Below the pieces are notes generated by a model. That model did no database searches. It saw only the letters and a program-made list of their open reading frames with translations, and was not told the origin of the DNA. From the NCBI GenBank assembly GCA_934728205.1, contig CAKVEH010000024.1, positions 1 to 11,694 on the forward strand: DNA of 11,694 nt, read 5' to 3'. Of the stretch, positions 1 to 6,552 are shown one piece after another. The stretch comes from an uncultured Helicobacteraceae bacterium. GTDB lineage: Bacteria > Campylobacterota > Campylobacteria > Campylobacterales > Helicobacteraceae. Positions within the stretch are counted from its first letter, which is position 1. Every line of letters begins with the position of its first letter. The translations under genes were made by a program, and so were the position numbers.

Positions 1-137
1 GTATTAAGGAATTGGGATTAAAAAATCGCAAAACACAAAATTCAGGGGATTTGTATGTGTGTTTAAAGGTTGTTCTGCCTAAAGTGGAAAATTTAAGCAA
101 AGAATTAGTCGATTTGCTTCAAAGTGAATTACCATAA
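1..137 (+). CDS. cbpA: CbpA/DnaJ-family co-chaperone, C-terminal end only
   Basis: Partial at the 5' window edge. Codons run in frame from position 3 to a TAA at 135-137 and give 44 residues that include GDLYVCLKVVLPKVENLS. This matches the end of the DnaJ/CbpA C-terminal substrate-binding domain (the family pattern is roughly KGDLYVxxxVxLPxxLs). Proteins of this family are DnaK co-chaperones; the CbpA type also binds curved DNA. The hspR gene follows 35 bp downstream on the same strand, which is the H. pylori HP1024-HP1025 arrangement and supports CbpA over the main DnaJ. The J-domain and promoter lie outside the window, so the assignment rests on the tail and the gene order. Confidence 0.85.
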   Translation, partial: IKELGLKNRKTQNSGDLYVCLKVVLPKVENLSKELVDLLQSELP

Positions 138-172
138 TACAGCAGAGTTAGCAATAAACTTAAGGAGAGTAA

Positions 173-538
173 ATGTATAGTTACGATGAACCTGTGTATT
201 TGATTAGCGTGGTGGCAAAAATTTTAGAGATTCACCCACAGACTTTGCGTCAATATGAAAAAGAGGGGCTTATCGAGCCGGGTAGGACAGAGGGTAAAAT
301 GCGCTTGTATTCGCAACGCGATATTGATAAGATTAAGACAATTTTGCGCTTAACGCGTGATTTAGGTGTGAATCTCGCAGGCGTAGATATTATTTTGCGT
401 TTAAAAGAGCGACTTGATGAGCTAGATTCTATCATTGATGAGTTTAAAGATGAGTTTGCTAAAAGCCCAAAGGCACAAGATTCTAAAGCGATTAACATTA
501 AGCAAAGCTCTTATGAAATCATTTTGTTTAAAAAATAG
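173..538 (+). CDS. hspR: HspR, MerR-family heat-shock repressor
   Basis: 121 residues. An N-terminal MerR-type winged helix-turn-helix covers about residues 8-75: LISVVAKILEIHPQTLRQYE is the HTH, GKMRLYSQRDI the wing, and TRDLGVNLAGVDIIL the family-typical following helix. A Leu/Asp/Glu-rich helix (about 76-95), probably for dimerisation, comes next, then a hydrophobic tail ending in IILFKK. HspR represses chaperone operons; in H. pylori it controls groESL, hrcA-grpE-dnaK and its own cbpA-hspR operon, acting together with HrcA. The start at 173 has a good Shine-Dalgarno, AAGGAG at 162-167. It lies 35 bp after cbpA and 14 bp before rarA, so it is probably co-transcribed from a promoter upstream of the window. 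Length and sequence closely resemble H. pylori HspR as I recall it. Confidence 0.95.
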   Translation: MYSYDEPVYLISVVAKILEIHPQTLRQYEKEGLIEPGRTEGKMRLYSQRDIDKIKTILRLTRDLGVNLAGVDIILRLKERLDELDSIIDEFKDEFAKSPKAQDSKAINIKQSSYEIILFKK

Positions 539-552
539 ACGCGACACATACA

Positions 553-1797
553 ATGCAAAATCTTACCACACTTTTGCGTCCGAGCACTTTTGATGATTTT
601 GTAGGGCAGGAGCATATCATTGGAGCAAATGCTCCATTGCGTAAAAGCATACAATCCGCTCTAAGTGATGAGAGTTTTGCTCCGCCACATTGTATATTTT
701 TTGGTCCTCCGGGAAGTGGTAAGACTACGCTAGCACGCATTATAGCTAAGAGTTTAAAGCGTGAAATTGGATTTTTTAATGCGACAAATTTTAAACTCGA
801 AGAGCTAAAAAAGTTTCTTGCACAATATGAAAATTCATTGCTTAAATGCGTGGTGTTTATCGATGAAATTCATCGCCTAAGCAAACCACAGCAAGAATAT
901 TTATTGCCTATAATGGAGGATGGCAGAAGTTTAATTTTAGGCGCAAGCACAAATAATCCATTTTTCACTCTCACAAACGCCATTCGCTCTCGTTGCTTTT
1001 TATTTGAGTTTAAACCACTTGATTACGCACAAATGGAGCGTATTTTACGCACGGCATTACAATCTTTGGGCTTTGTGGAATCTAGCGTAGAGCAAAGTGC
1101 AGATTCTACAAAATGTATCGACAAAGAGACTTGTGAGTATCTTATCACAATCAGTGCAGGCGATGCCCGCGCTATGTTAAATACCTTGCAAGCCTTATCT
1201 TTCACGCAAGTAATTAGCATAGATTCTATAAAATCCCTGCGTCCGTCCGCTCTGCACGATGGGGCGAGTGAGCAAGATACGCATTACAACCTTGCTTCTG
1301 CGCTTATTAAGTCTATTCGTGGTAGTGATGTCAATGCAAGTGTGTATTATCTTGCGCGCCTTATTGCTGCAGGTGAAGATGTGGAGTTTCTCGCTAGGCG
1401 ATTAGTAATTTTGGCGAGCGAAGACATTGGCAATGCTAATCCAAATGCACTCAATATAGCCACTTCCACAATGCTTGCAGTGAGTAAAATAGGCTATCCA
1501 GAGGCGCGGATAATCCTCTCTCAATGCGTGATTTACCTCGCAAGTTCTCCAAAATCAAATACTGCATATAAGGCGATAAATACCGCATTAGATATGATAG
1601 AATCTGGCGAGATAATTCCCATTGCACCAAATATTTTACCACACACAAAAGAGTATCTTTATCCCCACGATTTTGGTGGCTGGGTAGAGCAAAGCTATCT
1701 TGCCAAAAATTTGAATCTTTTAGAATCTACAAACAAGGGCTTTGAAAAAACGCTTAATGAGTGGTTAGAGAAAATTCATAACACAGGACAAAAATGA
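553..1797 (+). CDS. rarA: RarA (MgsA) replication-associated recombination AAA+ ATPase
   Basis: 414 residues, the usual size for RarA/MgsA. These clamp-loader-like ATPases act at stalled replication forks. The N-terminal FDDFVGQEHIIG motif (about 13-24) is followed by Walker A GPPGSGKTT (51-59), Walker B VVFIDEIHRL (100-109, with D104-E105), sensor-1 ASTNNPFF (131-138) and an arginine-finger region IRSRC (144-148). The C-terminal half, with ASEDIGNANPNAL and YLASSPKSNTAYKAI, is the tetramerisation domain typical of the family (MgsA_C). A Ser/Glu-rich linker near residues 174-193 looks less conserved. It starts 14 bp after hspR with no clear Shine-Dalgarno, which suggests translational coupling. 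The corresponding gene in H. pylori (HP1026) was annotated only as helicase-like. Confidence 0.93.
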   Translation: MQNLTTLLRPSTFDDFVGQEHIIGANAPLRKSIQSALSDESFAPPHCIFFGPPGSGKTTLARIIAKSLKREIGFFNATNFKLEELKKFLAQYENSLLKCVVFIDEIHRLSKPQQEYLLPIMEDGRSLILGASTNNPFFTLTNAIRSRCFLFEFKPLDYAQMERILRTALQSLGFVESSVEQSADSTKCIDKETCEYLITISAGDARAMLNTLQALSFTQVISIDSIKSLRPSALHDGASEQDTHYNLASALIKSIRGSDVNASVYYLARLIAAGEDVEFLARRLVILASEDIGNANPNALNIATSTMLAVSKIGYPEARIILSQCVIYLASSPKSNTAYKAINTALDMIESGEIIPIAPNILPHTKEYLYPHDFGGWVEQSYLAKNLNLLESTNKGFEKTLNEWLEKIHNTGQK

Positions 1798-2828
1798 AAA
1801 CTTTGCTATGGAATGTATTGCGAGTGTGTATCACAAGTGGGTTGCTTATCACTTGTGCGCAAGGTGAGGGCGAGCAACCAACCCAAAGCCAACAAGAGCA
1901 ACCAACACCAGAGCAACCAAAAGTCCAACAACCTAAACAAGAGGAAGTCAAGCAACCAAAGCAAGAGGAAGTGGAGATTGTATATAAGGAGCAAAAAATT
2001 GGTTGGCAAATTGATTTAAAGCAAATGTCAATAAATTTCTCTTCTACTACTTTGCAAAATCAAGATTTATATGCGATTTCTGCGGATACGCGCTTGCAAG
2101 GAAATTCTCAAATTGTCGCACAAGGCATATTGAGTTTAAATGCAGATTATTATACGCGTAATTTTGTGGTGTTTAATTCGTTGCTTGCTGAGTATGGACG
2201 CACGGTTATTTTTCCAAAAGATTCTAAAACCATTGATAATAAAACGCTTGATAGAATCTTGCTAAGCTCGGATTATACACAAAGACTATGGGAGATTAAC
2301 GAGGCGTTTGGCGTGCCAAAATGGCATTTTGAATTTGGTCCATATAGTAGGCTTTCTTACCAAACGGAATTTGTGCCATCGACAAGTGAGCTAGGCAGGC
2401 GACAAATCGTGCGTATCAACGCGGGATTGAAACTTTTTAGTGGGATTGTGTTAAAGAATTTTATGCTTACTGCCTTTGGTGAGAAAGACTTTAACCCAAA
2501 TATTGAGACACAAAGTTTTGGGTATGAGATTGGGCTAAGCCTTGATAAACGACTAAGAAATACTACAAATTTAACCTTTATGCTTAATTTCCGTGATTAT
2601 TTACACAACACAACACTAAGCGAATATAATCCAAAGTATTACTTAGAAACTGAAGTGCGCTACAATCTTAATCTTTATAAAAAACTTAAAATCGCTCCTT
2701 TTGCTAAACTCTATGCCTTGCAAGGTAAAAATATGCGCGTAAGTGGGAATAATATAATGATTGGCGTGGTGTTTTCTTATGCGCAAATGTTACGCGAAGC
2801 ACCATTTGAAATCGTAGAAATTAAATAG
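1794..2828 (+). CDS. Exported protein with Gln/Pro/Glu-rich linker, probable outer-membrane beta-barrel
   Basis: 344 residues. The ATG overlaps the rarA stop (ATGA at 1794-1797), with AGGA at 1785-1788 as ribosome binding site. A signal peptide spans about 1-23. The sequence around its end (LLITCAQG) could be either signal-peptidase I cleavage or an atypical lipobox with Thr before Cys22; I cannot decide which. Residues about 24-62 form a Gln/Pro/Glu/Lys linker holding two tandem QPKQEEV(K/E) octapeptides. The rest (about 70-344) is rich in alternating polar/aromatic strands with Tyr/Phe/Asn, for example ILSLNADYYTRNFVVFNSLL and YYLETEVRYNLNLYKKLKI, which suggests a barrel. It resembles in outline the DUF3078-type proteins, but I do not firmly recognise a family. 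The overlap implies co-expression with rarA rather than a shared role. Confidence 0.65.
   Translation: MKTLLWNVLRVCITSGLLITCAQGEGEQPTQSQQEQPTPEQPKVQQPKQEEVKQPKQEEVEIVYKEQKIGWQIDLKQMSINFSSTTLQNQDLYAISADTRLQGNSQIVAQGILSLNADYYTRNFVVFNSLLAEYGRTVIFPKDSKTIDNKTLDRILLSSDYTQRLWEINEAFGVPKWHFEFGPYSRLSYQTEFVPSTSELGRRQIVRINAGLKLFSGIVLKNFMLTAFGEKDFNPNIETQSFGYEIGLSLDKRLRNTTNLTFMLNFRDYLHNTTLSEYNPKYYLETEVRYNLNLYKKLKIAPFAKLYALQGKNMRVSGNNIMIGVVFSYAQMLREAPFEIVEIK
1929..1976 (+). repeat. 24-bp in-frame tandem repeat, two copies
   Basis: Copies at 1929-1952 and 1953-1976 differ at three bases and encode QPKQEEVK then QPKQEEVE in the linker of the exported protein. Because the unit is a multiple of three, copy-number change would alter linker length without breaking the frame. 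The preceding stretch (about 1875-1928) is a more decayed CAA/CCA-rich repeat of similar composition. Confidence 0.8.
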
Positions 2829-2858
2829 TGTAAAATTTGAGAATTTTGCGCGCTTTTT

Positions 2859-2866
2859 GCTATGAT
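2859..2866 (+). promoter_or_regulatory. Probable extended -10 promoter for the 2893 gene
   Basis: TATGAT at 2861-2866 is preceded by TTGC, a near match to the TGn extended -10 used by the Helicobacter housekeeping sigma factor, behind a T-rich stretch (2853-2858). The expected transcript start near 2873 leaves a leader of about 20 nt. A weak AT-rich inverted repeat (AAAATT/AATTTT, 2832-2847) lies just upstream and could be a poor terminator for the rarA operon or an operator. Confidence 0.5.
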
Positions 2867-2892
2867 TAGAAATTTACTTTTTGGAGCGAGTG

Positions 2893-3624
2893 ATGAGACA
2901 CAAAATTTGGAATCTACACATAAGGGAAATTGTGCTTAACAGAGTTGTTTTTGCGCTGTGTGTTGTGCTAGCTCCGCTAATAGCATTGGGCGATGAATTT
3001 ACAAAAGAAGATGAGATTCGCGCAATGCAGTATTTAGATGGATTGATACAATCACAAATGCAAGATGAGCAAAGAGAGATAACTTATAATGGCAAACCCA
3101 CTCCAAAGACTTTTTGCGAGGAGGGTAGGGTTTCTCGCGCTCACGGGCTTAATGTCATATCAAATCGCTTTAATTCTGCAAGTTTTGGTTTTGGTTATAT
3201 GTGGAATTTGCGAGATGAAAACAAACCTTTGCCCCCGAGATTTTTTTCATTTGACATAGGTTCTTTGGGATTGCCGAGTGAGTGTGCAAATAGGAAGTTT
3301 TTCTTTGGTGCAAAGGCGCGTTATGAGCAAGCACTTGATATTCACGCACCATTAGATTCTGTATTTCGATTGGGTGCAGAGGGATATTATCACCCACAGC
3401 TTTTAAATTTCAAAGGACATCAAGCTCTAAGTTTTTCTCTTGGATTTGGCTATCGATTTAAGCACGCAAATTTAGAGAGCGGAAATTATATAGATTTTGG
3501 GGCATTGCTTTACCCAAGTTTCCCCGTGCATTTTGCATTGATTTATCGCACAGATTACGCGAAAGATACGCCCACACAGCATTCTTTTAGAATCTCATTA
3601 AAGATTCCCATCAATATACGCTAA
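2893..3624 (+). CDS. Exported protein of unknown function, possible small outer-membrane barrel
   Basis: Taken from the ATG at 2893, giving 243 residues. An in-frame TTG at 2881 would add four residues, but GGAG at 2883-2886 sits six bases before the ATG and overlaps that TTG, so the ATG is preferred. The signal peptide has a long basic n-region, a hydrophobic core at about 18-32 and likely cleavage at ALG|DE (33/34). A short acidic helical part (about 37-62) follows. Then come repeated beta-strand-like segments with alternating aromatic residues: SASFGFGYMWNLR, KFFFGAKARYEQ, ALSFSLGFGYRFK, YIDFGALLYPSF and HSFRISLKIPINI. Cys75 and Cys131 could form a disulphide in the periplasm or at the surface. 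I do not recognise the family. It converges on nfu with only 9 bp between the two stops. Confidence 0.65.
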   Translation: MRHKIWNLHIREIVLNRVVFALCVVLAPLIALGDEFTKEDEIRAMQYLDGLIQSQMQDEQREITYNGKPTPKTFCEEGRVSRAHGLNVISNRFNSASFGFGYMWNLRDENKPLPPRFFSFDIGSLGLPSECANRKFFFGAKARYEQALDIHAPLDSVFRLGAEGYYHPQLLNFKGHQALSFSLGFGYRFKHANLESGNYIDFGALLYPSFPVHFALIYRTDYAKDTPTQHSFRISLKIPINIR

Positions 3625-3633
3625 TTACAGAGC

Positions 3634-3909
3634 TTAAGCAAAGGGATTTGGCTGGTCGTGAGGAATGTTGATAATCTCAATGTTAGGATGGATTTCCTCT
3701 TTTAATTTATTTTCCACGACAAATTTTAGTGTGTTTGCGCTTGCTGGACATCCGTGGCACGCACCCTCTAGTCGCACATACACTTTAGAATCTTTAATCC
3801 CTAAAATGCTAATATCCCCGCCATCGAGGTTTAGCATTGGGCGCACTTTCTCAATAACCACTTCCACAGGAGTTTGTAGTTCCTCATCACTGAATGGAAA
3901 GTCTTGCAT
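3634..3909 (-). CDS. nfu: Nfu-type Fe-S cluster scaffold/carrier (NifU C-terminal domain)
   Basis: 91 residues from the ATG at 3909. A TTG at 3921 would add four residues, but GGGGGA directly precedes the ATG in Shine-Dalgarno position and overlaps that TTG. The whole protein is one NifU C-terminal domain. VEVVIEKVRPMLNLDGGDIS (15-34) is the family-typical start, and GACHGCPAS (49-57) carries the CxxC pair Cys51/Cys54 that bridges a cluster between two subunits. It resembles H. pylori HP1492 in length and sequence. Such single-domain Nfu proteins receive clusters from a scaffold and pass them to apo-enzymes in the cytoplasm. It is the last gene of the yajR-sORF-nfu operon, starting 15 bp after the small ORF. 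Confidence 0.92.
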   Translation of the reverse strand: MQDFPFSDEELQTPVEVVIEKVRPMLNLDGGDISILGIKDSKVYVRLEGACHGCPASANTLKFVVENKLKEEIHPNIEIINIPHDQPNPFA

Positions 3910-3924
3910 TATTTCCCCCAAATA

Positions 3925-4017
3925 TTAGTCTTTTTTAAAGTAATGTCGATTGCGATAGATTAAAAAAATCATATACACGATTAAGACACCCGCTATGACA
4001 AATTTTTCACTTTCCAT
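3925..4017 (-). CDS. 30-residue single-TM small membrane protein
   Basis: A complete ATG-to-TAA reading frame that is easily missed because of its size. Residues 1-5 are polar (MESEK). Residues 6-21 form one hydrophobic segment (FVIAGVLIVYMIFLIY). Residues 22-30 are strongly basic (RNRHYFKKD), which by the positive-inside rule puts the C-terminus in the cytoplasm. The ATG follows the yajR stop by 4 bp, with AAGGGG inside the end of yajR (9-nt spacing) as possible ribosome binding site. The stop precedes nfu by 15 bp, so it fills the gap between two cistrons of the same strand. Function is unknown; it might associate with the transporter or another membrane complex. Organisation and composition argue for a real gene, but there is no homology evidence here. 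Confidence 0.6.
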   Translation of the reverse strand: MESEKFVIAGVLIVYMIFLIYRNRHYFKKD

Positions 4018-4021
4018 AATT

Positions 4022-5350
4022 TTACACCCCTTGCTCTAGAGTTTGGATAATCTTTTCCTCACTTATTTGTGTATTATCAAATTTCACTATCACTACACCT
4101 TGTGTGAGATTGCTATACCATTCAATAATACCATTTAGAGAATCAAGCCTTTTGTAGTGCTCTTGTGGATAGCGTGCAATCTCAAGATAGAGATTTTTTT
4201 CATTGATTGGATTTTCTAAGAAATATATCATCACAATCCCCCACGCCACGCACACAAATGCTGTGGCTATGCTTAAGGCAAACAAACCAAAATGCTGATA
4301 CGCCTCTCCAGCACTTATCGCACCAATAGCAGACCCCACAAATCCCATCGTGGTAAAAAATCCAAGCGCGCTTCCCTTTTGGTGAGCTTTAGGATAGCGA
4401 CTTGTGAGCGTTTGCATAATAGGCTCGTGAATGGAAAATCCTACAAAAAACACAAACACACCTATTACAAACACCCAAAGCGCATCATAATACACACCGA
4501 TTCCTAGCAAAAGATAAGATAGAGCAAAGCACACAATCCCAAAAAGCATTATTTGCTTGAAGTATCCCTTTTTTTGCGCTAAGGCACTGCTTGGACCAAG
4601 TGCTAAAAGTCCTAAGATTGCAGCTGGCGCATATATCTCCCACAAATCTTGCTCATTGTAGGCAAATTTAGAATCCAGCGTGAGTGCGACAAGGATAAAG
4701 GTGCTAATCATTAAAAATTTCTGTAAAAACGAACTTAAATTCATTACTTGCAAATTTTTACTTTTTACAATGTCGCTAAAAGGCGCATTGCTAAAAGAAT
4801 ACTCAATGCTTGGCGTGGATGGCACTTTTAGCACTAAAATCCCAAGTGCGATAATGTTTAAAATTGCGGTGAGGAAAAATATGGCATTAAGCCCCAAATA
4901 CCCAGCTATAAGTGGTCCTAAAATCATCGCTAAGATAAATCCTATAAAGATTCCAGCCCCCATAATCGCCATTGCTTTAGGGCGTTGCTCTTCTCTTGTG
5001 AGTTCGGCGATTTGCGCACTTATCACACTGCCAATCGCCCCCGCTCCTTGTAAAAATCGCCCGATAATAAGCATAGTAATAGAATCTGAAAACGCACAAA
5101 CAAGAGAGCCCGCGATAAAAATCAGCAGTCCTATGAGAATGATTTTTTTCTTGTCGTATTTGTCGCTTAGGATTCCAAATGGGGTTTGAAAAATAATCTG
5201 TGTGATAGCATACCCACCAGCGGCAATCCCTGCCAAAAACGCGCTTGTCTCAAAACTTTTCGTATAAATACCAATAGCGGGCAATGCGATAAAAAGCCCA
5301 AAGAAGCGTAACGATGAAACCAGCGTGAGTGCGAAAATATCTTTAAACAT
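4022..5350 (-). CDS. yajR: YajR-like MFS transporter with C-terminal soluble domain
   Basis: 442 residues. The N-terminal part, RFFGLFIALPAIGIYTK (15-31), then ITQIIFQTPFGILSDKYD (49-66) with MFS motif A (G59, D63, basic 67-69), closely parallels E. coli YajR. About 12 hydrophobic segments run to about residue 375. The last 60 or so residues (LDSLNGIIEWYSNLTQGVVI, then VKFDNTQISEEKIIQTLEQ) are soluble and look like a small ferredoxin-like domain, as in the YAM domain that follows the membrane part of YajR. The family is a proton-driven drug/H+ antiporter type of the inner membrane; the substrate is not established. The start at 5350 has AGGA eight bases upstream. Motif A lacks its usual internal Gly (Tyr65-Asp66 there). 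It is first in an operon with the 30-residue ORF and nfu. Confidence 0.85.
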   Translation of the reverse strand: MFKDIFALTLVSSLRFFGLFIALPAIGIYTKSFETSAFLAGIAAGGYAITQIIFQTPFGILSDKYDKKKIILIGLLIFIAGSLVCAFSDSITMLIIGRFLQGAGAIGSVISAQIAELTREEQRPKAMAIMGAGIFIGFILAMILGPLIAGYLGLNAIFFLTAILNIIALGILVLKVPSTPSIEYSFSNAPFSDIVKSKNLQVMNLSSFLQKFLMISTFILVALTLDSKFAYNEQDLWEIYAPAAILGLLALGPSSALAQKKGYFKQIMLFGIVCFALSYLLLGIGVYYDALWVFVIGVFVFFVGFSIHEPIMQTLTSRYPKAHQKGSALGFFTTMGFVGSAIGAISAGEAYQHFGLFALSIATAFVCVAWGIVMIYFLENPINEKNLYLEIARYPQEHYKRLDSLNGIIEWYSNLTQGVVIVKFDNTQISEEKIIQTLEQGV

Positions 5351-5480
5351 TTGGCGATTCCTAAATATAATGTATAATAATGCAATGCGCTATGGTAGCA
5401 AAAAATAGCAATAAATGAGAATCTTAGGGCAAAATTTCAAAATTATTGTAGGATTTTTATATGACAAAGTGATTTTTTGT

Positions 5481-5500
5481 AAAAATTATGAAAAATTATG
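5481..5500 (+). repeat. Perfect 10-bp tandem repeat, two copies
   Basis: AAAAATTATG occurs at 5481-5490 and again at 5491-5500, about 20-40 bp upstream of the proposed -10 of the OMP gene. A repeat of one helical turn places identical sequence on the same DNA face. That fits either a regulator binding site or an UP-element-like, curved A-tract region. No specific regulator can be named. Confidence 0.75.
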
Positions 5501-5519
5501 TAAAAATAGTCGATTTTTG

Positions 5520-5528
5520 TGCTAAACT
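5520..5528 (+). promoter_or_regulatory. Candidate extended -10 promoter of the poly-C OMP gene
   Basis: TGC followed by TAAACT (5523-5528) forms an extended -10 with four of six TATAAT positions, just after a T-run (5514-5518). It would give a leader of about 33 nt containing AAGGAG at 5557-5562. An alternative is TAAAAT at 5540-5545, which would put the start only about 15 nt before the ATG. Confidence 0.35.
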
Positions 5529-5567
5529 TTGTAATGAAATAAAATTTATCAAAAACAAGGAGTTACT

Positions 5568-6500
5568 ATGATAAAAATTTCTCACACAATGACGACACGC
5601 AGTCCCTCCCCCCCCCCCCCTCGTAAGTTTATCATTGCTTCTCTTGTGGTGGCAATGCTGGGGGTTATCCCGTTGCAGGCGGCTCCTAATGCTGATGATT
5701 TATTTGATGCGAGGGCGAGATTTCAAAATCAAAAGAAAAAAATCAAGCCCAGCGATAAAAATGGCTTTTTTGTTGGTTTGCAAGTTTTATATGGCGACTT
5801 TTCATACAACGAAAATCATACACATAAACAACTCAACGGAATTAGTGTAACTGATGGTAAAGGGGACCCCATTAGCCATAAAGATAATGGGATAGGATAT
5901 GGGCTTTTAGCTGGATATAACCATTGGTTTGGAAAACATTTTGGCTTAAGGGTGTATAACTCGGTATTTTATAATGATTTTACCTTTGAGAGTAAGGAGT
6001 TGAGTTACGCCGGCGGTGGGAATCCTCTTTTTACCATACCCGGTGGCAAGAATATAAAAACTTATCAAATCAATTTTAATGCCAATGTCGATGTAATGGT
6101 AAATTTCTTTTTTCGTAAGAATTTTACGGCAGGCGTATTTACAGGGGCGAGTGCTGGGATACAGTATTGGAATTCTTCGCGCTTAGAAGAACTTTTAGGC
6201 GTATATAATACCTTGCAAAACAGCTCTGCTAATGGAAATATCGGTGGGTATAATAAAAATAACCAGCGATTAGATGATAGTCGCTTTGGGCTTGATATGG
6301 CGATTACTGCGGGCTTAAGGGCGAATACCTATGGCTTTCAGTCTTGGGAAATCGGTGTGCGAGTGCCGATATACTCTAGAGCAGTCCTCGATGGCGAGAC
6401 AGCGACTAAGAGTATTGGTCAAGGAATGCACGTAATGAATAATGTCATCAAATCAAGGCAAAACTGGAATATTTTTTTAAGATATATGTTTAATTTTTAG
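5568..6500 (+). CDS. Helicobacter-type outer-membrane protein with poly-C contingency tract (ON as read)
   Basis: 310 residues; the ATG has AAGGAG at 5557-5562. The n-region is unusually long, with SPSPPPP (12-18) encoded by the C-tract. A basic RK, a hydrophobic core (21-36) and likely cleavage at LQA|AP (38/39) follow. The mature part has short alternating aromatic strands (NGFFVGLQVLYGDFSY, GYGLLAGYNHWFGKHFGLRV, FTAGVFTGASAGIQYW) and ends in RYMFNF, with the terminal Phe and penultimate aromatic pattern of outer-membrane barrels. It resembles the Hop/Hof-like porin and adhesin group of Helicobacter; whether it is porin or adhesin cannot be said. It is monocistronic: yajR is divergent, and 359 bp separate it from rpsJ. 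Translation is predicted to switch by slippage in the tract at 5608-5620. Confidence 0.85.
   Translation: MIKISHTMTTRSPSPPPPRKFIIASLVVAMLGVIPLQAAPNADDLFDARARFQNQKKKIKPSDKNGFFVGLQVLYGDFSYNENHTHKQLNGISVTDGKGDPISHKDNGIGYGLLAGYNHWFGKHFGLRVYNSVFYNDFTFESKELSYAGGGNPLFTIPGGKNIKTYQINFNANVDVMVNFFFRKNFTAGVFTGASAGIQYWNSSRLEELLGVYNTLQNSSANGNIGGYNKNNQRLDDSRFGLDMAITAGLRANTYGFQSWEIGVRVPIYSRAVLDGETATKSIGQGMHVMNNVIKSRQNWNIFLRYMFNF
5608..5620 (+). repeat. Poly-C tract of 13 (phase-variation site)
   Basis: Thirteen consecutive C lie between the start codon and the signal-peptide core of the OMP gene. With 13 C the full frame is open. One extra C makes the ribosome read TCG then TAA at 5624-5626, ending after about 19 residues. 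One fewer C shifts into the frame that stops at 5850, giving about 93 residues of which only the first 18 or so are native. The next in-frame ATG lies within the hydrophobic core, so no useful start exists downstream. Confidence 0.92.
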
Positions 6501-6552
6501 GGATTGTTAGATATTTTTGGCATTCTCCCCTTTATCACAATTTGTATGTATC

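Larger units (their letters stand above)
5351..5567. promoter_or_regulatory. Divergent intergenic region with A-tracts and two promoters expected
   Basis: This 217-bp AT-rich region separates the minus-strand yajR from the plus-strand OMP gene and must supply both promoters. Near yajR, TATTAT (complement of 5374-5379) is a fair -10 for the minus strand, and the same stretch reads TATAAT on the plus strand at 5373-5378. Toward the OMP gene there are A/T runs of five or six at 5454-5458, 5473-5478, 5481-5485, 5491-5495, 5502-5506 and 5514-5518. The three A-runs sit 10-11 bp apart, a spacing that favours intrinsic curvature. No ORF was seen. Confidence 0.5.

Noticed and set aside
3622..3640. Short GCTTAAGC palindrome between convergent gene ends as a bidirectional terminator
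   Set aside because: Only 8 bp with no loop, overlapping the end of nfu, and no flanking T-runs; insufficient for a terminator call.
4680..5189. 169-codon plus-strand ORF inside yajR
   Set aside because: It is antisense to clearly conserved YajR sequence, has no ribosome binding site, and its translation shows no coherent domain; it mirrors the hydrophobic codon pattern of the transporter.
5635..5850. 71-codon ORF within the OMP gene
   Set aside because: This is the out-of-phase frame reached when the poly-C tract loses one C; its product (Trp/Cys/Leu-rich) is not a separate gene.
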